Below, piece after piece: positions 52,001 to 58,726 of a stretch of DNA of 58,726 nt. The stretch's first letter is position 1. Each line of letters begins with the position of its first letter. Under the pieces are notes generated by a model. It searched no databases, had not been told where the DNA came from, and was given only the letters and a program-made list of their open reading frames with translations. Source of the stretch: Condylostoma magnum (Eukaryota; Ciliophora; Heterotrichea; Heterotrichida; Condylostomatidae); the NCBI GenBank assembly GCA_920105805.1, contig CAKKTI010000070.1, positions 16,173 to 74,898 of the forward strand, given 5' to 3'. A program made the translations under genes and the position numbers.

Positions 52001-52229
52001 CTATAATGTTAGGATAAAGCTCTGGAATTATATTGAAAAGTTTGTCAAAAACCTTTTGATTTTGTTTTCTTACTGATTCTCAAAGCATAATAAGTTGTAT
52101 TTCTTTAGATAACTTTTCCATATCTTTCTGTTTTCTTAATTCACGCATCAAGACTTGTATTTCAGACAAGCTTATTTTACCTTCATATACGTCCATCTCA
52201 GATAAATCCATTTATTTAGTTAATTACAT
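49095..52229 (-). CDS. TRP-like cation channel
   Basis: About 1044 residues in one frame. The first 540 are cytosolic and helical. Six membrane segments follow from about 545 to 780, including VMNVILINRNYGG, YLFIFIAANISFACLFHG, the pore-like RTMFDFTLGNVDF, and S6 with MLNILIAVLNQEYEQL, which matches the TRP S6 and gate. More hydrophobic segments follow (ALTIFLALNIIAIIPIYFYI), then a charged C-terminus. TRPs are usually 6-TM, so the extra C-terminal spans are odd. Trp is TGA several times. The stop is uncertain: TAA TAA at 49097-49092 is favoured, while an earlier TGA would remove about 35 residues. There are no introns. Confidence 0.82.
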
Positions 52230-52231
52230 GT

Positions 52232-52840
52232 TTACAAATTAAGTATAAATAATGCTCTGCAGTAATAGCTTTCATTTATTAAGCCATTAATTATAATAAC
52301 CTTTTTCCTTATGCTTTTCCTTAATTTTGCATCAAGAAAATTTTTTGAAGAATTTTCAAAAATTAAAATAGGGGAAATATTAAAAGGCTGTCTCTATGTT
52401 TAACTGCCTTGCTAGCTAATTTTACTAGTTTATCTGGATCTGATTGATGATGCTATCTTTAATTAAGGCTCTGTTGATTAAATAGATGATATAGATTTCC
52501 TTTGAAAAGATGACATACGGGGTTTGTTAGGACCTAAAGTAGGTAAATTTTAATGATTAAAGTCTTTTAAGTTCTCTTTGTCAAAACTTAGCCTAAATTG
52601 ACCTAATTCCTATTGTTTATGATGTTTCTTAATGCTGTTAATTTTCATTTCTAAATTGAGATTAGGTTTAATTTTATCTTCCATAGCTTTGAAATTTTAA
52701 TTGTACCTTTAAAATTCGTGATTATTTTGCTATAAGTATCTGCATTGATTAGGCTCTATATATTGATAATATCATTAAAAGTAGTAATAAGGCTGTTTTG
52801 TAAATAAAACATTTGATAACTAAAGTTATAATATGGTCAT
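52232..52840 (-). CDS. Small Ser/Gln-rich protein, start uncertain
   Basis: The segment from ATG 52682-52684 to TAA 52232 gives 150 residues with a protein-like core (MEDKIKPNLNLEMKINSI, LPTLGPNKPRMSSFQRKS). The same frame upstream stays plausible (CRYLQQNNHEFQRYNQNFKA), so the true start may be ATG 52838 or further. The pattern of Tyr-Leu-x-Gln-Asn-x-x-Glu resembles short ciliary coiled-coil proteins, but I give no family. Its stop is 2 bp before the start of the TRP-like gene on the same strand. The last 51 codons lack TAA, TAG and TGA. Confidence 0.5.
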
Positions 52841-53390
52841 TACAAAGATAATAAATAGTATATGCTAATGGTTATATAAACTTATGATTATTTGCATAAG
52901 AAGTTTATAGCACCTTCTAAATATTTAGAATGGTTAATATTCAAGCTATAATTTAATACAAATCAAGATAATTTTTGCATAAAGCCAATCAAATCTAAAT
53001 GGTTGTTAAGTATAAATTATAGAATTTTGTAATAAGTGTGCAAAATTAGATATGTAATATTTTATTATTGTAATAAACATCCGTAAACCCAATAATATGT
53101 TTCTTTTTCTTGTATTGACAATCCTTGTAATTATTCTTTTGTAGACGATTCTATTCCTATTTTATTAAACTTTTCTTATTTGATACATAATATAAAATTT
53201 CAGTAAAATTCATTTACTATCTTCATCAAATAATATAGCATTAGTTTAAACTCATGAATTATTTGATAATTTATTACGCTAAATGTTGCTTTTATTAAAT
53301 ATAGTTTTAACTATGTATTACATCGATATATACTATAATTCATACAATATTTGTAATTTCTAAATAAAACTATATTCAAACTATTTATAA
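52841..53390. other. AT-rich region, no clear gene
   Basis: About 550 bp. Every frame is open under this code but gives Ile/Tyr/Asn/Lys-rich sequence typical of noncoding AT-rich DNA. The frame of the downstream minus-strand gene also continues here, so part of it could be coding. A short near-inverted repeat (aaatatagtttta with taaaactatatt) lies near 53295-53375. Confidence 0.4.
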
Positions 53391-53960
53391 TTAACTAAAA
53401 CTGCCTGACTTCTTTAAATGAACACTTTCATTCACTTCCTGTTAAGAATCTTCCTTCACTTCAATCAATTAAAACTATTGCCAGGGAAATTATCCAGAGT
53501 TCTTTTTAGAAGAAAACGGTGAATCAGAATATCGTTTAACAGGAGAACCTTCCCCTACATCTATAAGTGTTAAAGGTATGTAATTGCAGTGAGGACATTT
53601 TATTTCTTGAGGACTTTAATTTTTTCTAAATTCCGTAGCACATTCAATACAAACATAGTTCAAACAGCATTCAGCTTTTAGCATATGGCTTAGAAATTTC
53701 AGACAAATAGGACAAGAGTACTTTAAATAGTTTCTTATTGTACTATCAGGAGTGAAAGGTAAAGCACTTATTTCATCTTGATTTACATTAGATTTGATGT
53801 ATTATACCTTTCTTTCAGTTTATTGATTTGAATCTGGGAGCATTGAATCAGCGTTTGTATTATTAATATCAATATCCTATCTTCCTAATCTAATCATTAT
53901 TGGCTAAATACGCTCAGGAATTGTAATATTTTCGTCCTTTTTTGTACAACAGACTCCCAT
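53391..53960 (-). CDS. Lipidated RING-like zinc protein
   Basis: 189 residues starting MGVCCTKKDE, with Gly2 plus Cys4 and Cys5 as likely lipidation sites. A RING-like zinc finger occupies about 95-140: CPICLKFL, ECCLNYVCIECA, IKCPHCN. The position of the RING His holds Asn (CLNYVC), so the second zinc site is non-canonical. The N- and C-terminal parts are acidic and Ser/Gln-rich. It may be a membrane-bound E3-like protein. It ends TAA 53391. TAA/TAG also occur several times as Gln in its last 30 codons, so the end is uncertain. No intron. Confidence 0.7.
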
Positions 53961-54223
53961 TTATATTTTTATTATTTTATCCGGATATATTGGCTATATT
54001 CGACTTATTAACAAAGACTTTTGTTTGATTTTGTATTTGGCTTATTTTAATTATGCAGGGTTATTTTTATTAAACTGAGAAATTCATTAATGTGAACAAA
54101 CCCATACTATTTAAATATTAAATAGTTTTGTGTAATTAATTTAATAGCCTTTGGAGTCTTATAATGCAGATGCTACAATATACCTAATTCAACAACAATA
54201 TTGTTTAATAATACTTACTAAAT

Positions 54224-55108
54224 CTATCTGGTAGGATGAGGCATTCTAACTCTTGCTGGTACATTAGACATCATATCAGTAAATTGCCCTAGTCTACCAA
54301 CTTAACCCCGTGTTGCAGTTCCAATTTTAACACTTGTCATAGTTTTCTTCCTACTATTATATTAAGTTCCACAAGATTAACTTTTAGTATCATAAGTCTA
54401 ATTTTAACTGATTGGTTTTTAAGGTCTACCAATTTTATCCCCCTTAGGAAATCCCCATTTAGATGGATTTTTGTGATTACTAGCATAAGCTGAACGTTCT
54501 GGTGCATATCTCCCTGGTCCAACTAATCCAGTAGTTGAAACTTAATTAGCCAGTGCACTTCCCCGAGGATTTTACCTTCTGGCTCCTAATGTATACTTTG
54601 GAGCTACTGGCACTTCCTGCTTAAGAGGAGGATTGTATTATGGTCCTGGGGATGTTTATACCTAGGGAGGCGGCATTCGGGATTCTGTTCCAAATTTAGT
54701 TGACCCGTAGTGAGGCTTTACATAAGTAGCTGAGGTTATTGGATCAGTATAGGTATCTTATATGCTAAAATGATCATAATAATTTACTTTCCCCAACGTT
54801 ACTCGAGGATCTTTTCCAAATGACCATTTCTCTGGGATTTTGTAGTTTATGTTATCTTCAACTTCGTACTTTGGCCCTGGAGCTGTACGGCCTACTATTC
54901 CACTTAATTCTTCATCGTAATAAACCTTATATTATCCTTATCTAGTTCCTGTTCCAAAGCCATAGATTGGATTAGAAGCTTCTTTAGATAATGGCAGTTT
55001 ACCAAAAGAAGTGTGTGCATTTTCAGAGTCAAGTGCACTTGCTATTAAACTACTCGTAAGTTGCATTGGTTAGTTTTTAGCTCTTTTCTATCTAGTAGAA
55101 TTTTCCAT
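54224..55108 (-). CDS. SHIPPO-repeat (ODF3/CIMAP-like) ciliary protein
   Basis: About 294 residues with repeated Pro-Gly-Pro-x-Tyr motifs: TAPGPKYEVEDN, TSPGPQYNPPL, LVGPGRYAPERSAY, and a degenerate NPIYGFGTGT. Phe-Gly-Lys/Lys-Trp motifs (KWSFGKDPR, KWGFPKGDK) alternate with them. SHIPPO proteins line the inner face of axonemal microtubules. The C-terminus is Arg-rich (VPARVRMPHPTRQ or ending at TRx). Stop triplets TAG, TAG and TAA follow within 12 bases at 54226-54215. A frame-shifted shadow in the middle was rejected. No introns. Confidence 0.82.
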
Positions 55109-55155
55109 ATTATAAAGATTAACTGTTGATTTAAAATGTTATTACTATACTAATT

Positions 55156-56676
55156 TCAAGTTAATCCATTCTCTATTCCTTCAATCAAATTGTCTAGAAA
55201 GTTTTTAGTAACGGAAAAGTAATTGACTAGATCACTTTTAAACTTATAAAATGGTAATTTGTCTTAATTATCAGGATCTAAATATGGATCAAGTGGTTTT
55301 TCCAGCATTTCATGCAAGTGCTCCGTGTTTTCTTCTAGTTTTTCTTACAAGAATTCAAATAAGTTTTTTTCCTATCCACCTGGGAAATAATAGCCTAAAA
55401 CATAGGTTCATTTTAGTACTCTTCGATTTTCAACAACTTATTTCGCTGCTTACTCTAAAAACTCTAGCTCTCCTACCGAATAACCCTTTAAGTCATGTAA
55501 TTTCTATATTTAAACCGAAATATTAGGCAATTATAAGTTAGCTATTCTTTGTGCCTTTTCATGATTATTATATCTTTCAAAATACCACATATATTTATCT
55601 AATTCAGTTTTAGCCTTTTCTCTTTCATCCTCTTCTTTTAATAAAGTTCTATCTTCATTTGTTTTCTGCTCTTCGTACTTATTACACCTATAAAATCCTC
55701 CCGTACTTGTATTATGCTCTGTCCAGGGTCCCATACACAGCCAACAGAATTCATGTCCACAACCACCTGCAACTTATTAGCATGTCATATGGTTGCACCC
55801 TTAGTTCTTCTCTATAGGTTTATGACACAAAGGACATTTTTTAGTATTTGCCATAATCCAAGTAATATTCTCAGACTCATTTGAATTCTTTTCCATTCAC
55901 ATTTTAATCAAATGACACAAAACAGGACGATGAGGCTCCTAACTACACCCGAAGCAGAATTGATTGCCACATTAACACGTTACTTCTTTTTGGCAACTAT
56001 TAATCGACTCAATAGCATATTCACAACCTGGAGCTGGGCATCATTTGTGCTAAGTACTCATAAATATAAAGTGACTAATTTTAGCTTTATTATAGTTTGG
56101 GATGCTTTCTTATGGTAAAAACTTTTTAAACATGGATTCAGGCACTTTAAGATTACATGAATAGTAAGGGCAATAACTTGTTAAGGGAATATTATCAAAT
56201 AATTTTTATTTGAGGTACTCAATCCAACAATCACTGCAATAGCCATGGTCACATTATAAAGACTCCCTGGATTCTATCATACGATAACATATTCCACATG
56301 CACCTTATGTACCTTGAATCAAAGGCACTGAGCCTACTTTTATCCCGCGTGTTGTATTGAAGTCAAAATCCTGAGTTTTTATGGAAATACCTGAATTCAC
56401 TCTAACTTAGAACTCATTATCAAATCATTCTTCTTGTAATTTGTGGTATTTTCATTAGTAAGAGGATAAAACTAAAAGAGCTTCATCATAAGAAAGTCCT
56501 GATAGTTCAGAAAATTCTCCTACTAACTTTTCTATGCAGCTCTCTATTTAACTGAAGTGTAAAACTTCAAAATTGGACTATCTTTGAGAATTTTTTGTTG
56601 GCTCAAAGCTTTCTTCATCATCATCTATATCCATTTCCCAAGAGTTATCACTAGATTCAGAGTCAAATTCTGACAT
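55156..56676 (-). CDS. ARIH1: ARIH1-type RBR E3 ubiquitin ligase
   Basis: 506 residues. After an acidic N-terminus comes a UBA-like segment ([19 protein letters not shown]), then RING1 ([21 protein letters not shown]), an IBR domain ([19 protein letters not shown]) and RING2 ([19 protein letters not shown]), in which the Cys of GCNHM is the catalytic thioester-forming residue. The Ariadne domain follows ([17 protein letters not shown] and long helices). All zinc ligands I checked are present. In animals ARIH1 works with neddylated cullin-RING ligases. The stop is TGA 55156-55158, or TAG two codons later with a final Trp-Asn. There are no introns. Confidence 0.93.
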
Positions 56677-56818
56677 TTATTAATAATAATGCATTCGATA
56701 AAATTTACTGATATATTATAATTGTAGTGTCACGCTTTTTAAGTATATTCTTCCATTATGTTATCAATTAAGCATAATAGTGAAAAGGATCTACTTGTTT
56801 TAACTCATATATAAATTA

Positions 56819-57529
56819 ATGAATAGAAATTATATGGAAAACAAAACCTTTTAGGGAGATGAAGTTTTGTATTAGAATGTCTAAATATTTAATAGAAGAT
56901 TACAGACATAGTAAAGTTCAAGAAGATCTTATAGAAAATCAAAGTATAGTACTAAATAAATGACTAAGTCTCCATAAGCTAGGTATATTTCCCCCTTTGT
57001 TAACAAAGATAGTGAATCTTAATCCCTATGGAAATATAAGCACTCTCCTTTTATATACGGACAATATGTTAAATTGCCTATTGCTGAAATAGGACCTTTT
57101 AAACAAGATCATAATGTAACATATACTGAAAAATAATTCCAATAAAGTTGAAAAAGATAAAGAACTTCTAGTTGAAATGATTACAGTTTAAAGTCAATAT
57201 ATTAGTAAAAGGATGAAATTAGTTATTAAGATAGTAGTTAAATAGCTTATAGGGCTTAGAAATAGAGCAGTTTCTCCCCAATTAAAACTTTAGATAAAAA
57301 AACTATCAAAATAAAGATAAAGCCTCCAAGTGTTAGAGCAATTAAAAAAGGTTCTAATAGAAAAAGGAAGCAAGAATATAATTATTCATAAACTTATTTT
57401 AATCTAATTTGCATATACTTTTTAAATGCCCAATAGCAATGAAATAAGAGATTGCATTCCTAAAGTAAGGTGAAATCATTTGTTACAGATTCAATAAAAG
57501 ATTTATAAGGATCTTCATACAATTATTGA
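56819..57529 (+). CDS. Basic Ser/Tyr/Gln-rich protein, unknown
   Basis: About 236 residues from ATG 56819. It is rich in Ser, Lys, Gln and Tyr (RRSYRKSKYSTKQMTKSPQ, LKSIYQQKDEISYQDS), with a short ordered stretch (SPFIYGQYVKLPIAEIGPF). The basic block KTIKIKIKPPSVRAIKKGSN precedes the end. The stop is uncertain: TGA 57527, or an earlier TAA near 57388 after NYS. No domain is recognised. It is divergent from ARIH1 by 142 bp and convergent with IFT57. Confidence 0.5.
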
Positions 57530-57573
57530 CAATTAAAACATATTTTAATAATTACTATAACTTTGAATCAATT

Positions 57574-58726
57574 TTACACATCTGGTTTTTTACGTAAATT
57601 ATCAGCTAGATGTTGGGCAACTGCTTCTTCCAATGCCAAAATTTCTAGTTCTGCTTTAACTTACTGAAAACTTCTTTTTAATTTTTGCAGAGGCTCTGGA
57701 TTTGTGACTGCTCCAGATCTATATTGTATTTCTTATACAACTTCTTGCTCTCTTTCTTTTATATGTTCAAAATCTTCACATTATATAGCAACATGGGATC
57801 TAACCGTGTGTATTCTATTAATAACTTATTGTTTTTATTACAGTATATCATTCAACTCAATAAGATCTTCCTAGCACATCTATTACAATAATTTTTCTCC
57901 TCTTGTAATTCTTTCTAATTCCTAAGTTCATTAGTCAATTATTTTAATTCATCTATTAATTTAGTATGGATCAGCAAACTACTTGATTTGTTTTTAAAAT
58001 TCTATTAATTGTTAAGTTCTGCTTACCCATGACACATCTAAATCTTTTAAATCTTCTGGTGAAAATCCTAAAGTATTTCTAACCTTTTCAAATTCATTAA
58101 ATCAGTGTTAAGGATCTATTTAAGATGTCAAAATTTCTTGTTTTTAATCTACTGAGATTGGTTGAGATTGAGCCGAGTCAGATGGTTCATCATTTAAAAT
58201 CCATTTCTAAGGCTGTATTATTAAATTCTCATCAAAATCTGCATCTATTTCTTCATAATCATCTTCCTCGCTCTCATGAATTTGGCCATATACATTATTA
58301 CCATTTTCATCAATTACTGGTAAATCAAAGCGAAAATCTTAACGAACTAATTCTCTATTTAATAAGTCATTTATAATAAAGCATACTCCGTCTCCAAAAC
58401 CTTGTTTTATACTATTGTGGGTTATTGCATCTGGTAATTTTAATCCAAATTATCTTACATCTGATAAAATTTATTTTGCAACTTCCTATGGACCCCCAAT
58501 TGACTCAAAATCTAACGTAGGACTAGCTTATATACCTCTTGAATTATTCCTAGATGACCTTTTACTAATACTCATTAATCAATGACATAACTCATAAAAG
58601 TATTGAAGTTATTCTTTTTGATTTGTCTCTATTGCAAAATAAACATGATTAATTCTAGCTTTTCTATATACTTTGCAGAAAGCATTTTGATAGTCAAGTA
58701 ATTGTAGCTTTTCATGTATATCATCC
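57574..58726 (-). CDS. IFT57: IFT57 (partial, N-terminus beyond window)
   Basis: The last 383 residues of an intraflagellar transport B-complex protein. The N-terminal part present shows the IFT57 calponin-like region (SDVRQFGLKLPDAITHNS, KQGFGDGVCFIINDLLNREL). An acidic linker follows, then coiled coils (RNTLGFSPEDLKDLDVSW, ITRGEKLLQQMCQEDLIEL, LKRSFQQVKAELEIL) matching its C-terminal dimerisation region. Several Trp residues are TGA. The start lies outside the right edge. It ends TAA 57574-57576, with TGA two codons further. No introns appear in the part seen. With kinesin-13, ODAD, SHIPPO and CFAP97 it shows that the organism has motile cilia. Confidence 0.88.

Noticed and set aside
54337-54522. 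61-residue minus-strand frame
   Set aside because: Shifted shadow of the SHIPPO-repeat gene, whose own frame carries the GPGRY motif there.

Overview
The window reads as macronuclear-type DNA of a ciliate that has no dedicated stop codon. TAA and TAG sit at ordinary glutamine positions throughout, and TGA sits at conserved tryptophans: the WDTAG motif of a Rab GTPase, the QWF motif of an EB1 protein, and several Trp codons in a P2X receptor. The same three triplets also end the genes: an Atg8 protein ends in Gly-Tyr then TAA, sortilin in TAG, and the P2X receptor in TGA. This is the code known from Condylostoma (NCBI table 28), so a Condylostoma-like heterotrich is the best guess. AT-rich composition, very short intergenic DNA and a 16-nt intron fit that. 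The weak point is how few introns there are: one well supported case in about 40 genes. Since no codon always terminates, an open frame proves nothing here. I called genes from protein content, family matches and convergent neighbours, and many stops are alternatives a few codons apart.

Layout, left to right. 1-7 kb: a partial unknown gene, an N-terminally lipidated CDPK-like kinase, an unknown coiled protein, a Rab1-like GTPase, an outer-dynein-arm docking protein (ODAD1/CCDC63 type) and Atg8. 7-13 kb: a PHO80-type cyclin, a mitochondrial m-AAA protease, a small membrane protein, a second lipidated kinase with an EF hand, and a poorly resolved small gene. 13-22 kb: VPS10/sortilin, a small Ser/Pro protein, a P2X channel, an RNF115/126-type E3, an atypical MAPK, a type I membrane beta-propeller and an LRR-TKL kinase. 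22-32 kb: an alpha-solenoid protein, a small basic protein, APC5, a DUSP-type ubiquitin protease, a RING protein, a lipidated coiled-coil protein and a YIPF Golgi protein. 32-43 kb: a CFAP97-like protein, two long coiled-coil proteins, an unknown protein, EB1, kinesin-13 and a kelch protein. 43-52 kb: a lipidated pseudokinase, a GRAM-VASt sterol transporter, an MFS transporter, an unknown protein and a TRP-like channel. 52-58.7 kb: an unknown protein, a RING-like protein, a SHIPPO-repeat protein, ARIH1, a small basic protein and a partial IFT57.

The genes are housekeeping and cell-structure genes of a ciliated cell (axoneme, microtubule ends, intraflagellar transport, membrane traffic, ubiquitin and autophagy, protein kinases, ion channels). 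Neighbours do not form an obvious pathway. I saw no transposon, virus-like element, rRNA, tRNA, CRISPR array or telomere.

The most unusual features are architectural. Three divergent pairs have start codons only 16-21 bp apart, and a TATAAA-like string lies directly before many ATGs. Convergent genes abut or overlap at their stops, same-strand genes lie 2-4 bp apart, and several stop triplets often stand in tandem at gene ends. Five proteins begin Met-Gly-x-Cys, a likely myristoyl-palmitoyl membrane anchor, and one of them is a pseudokinase.
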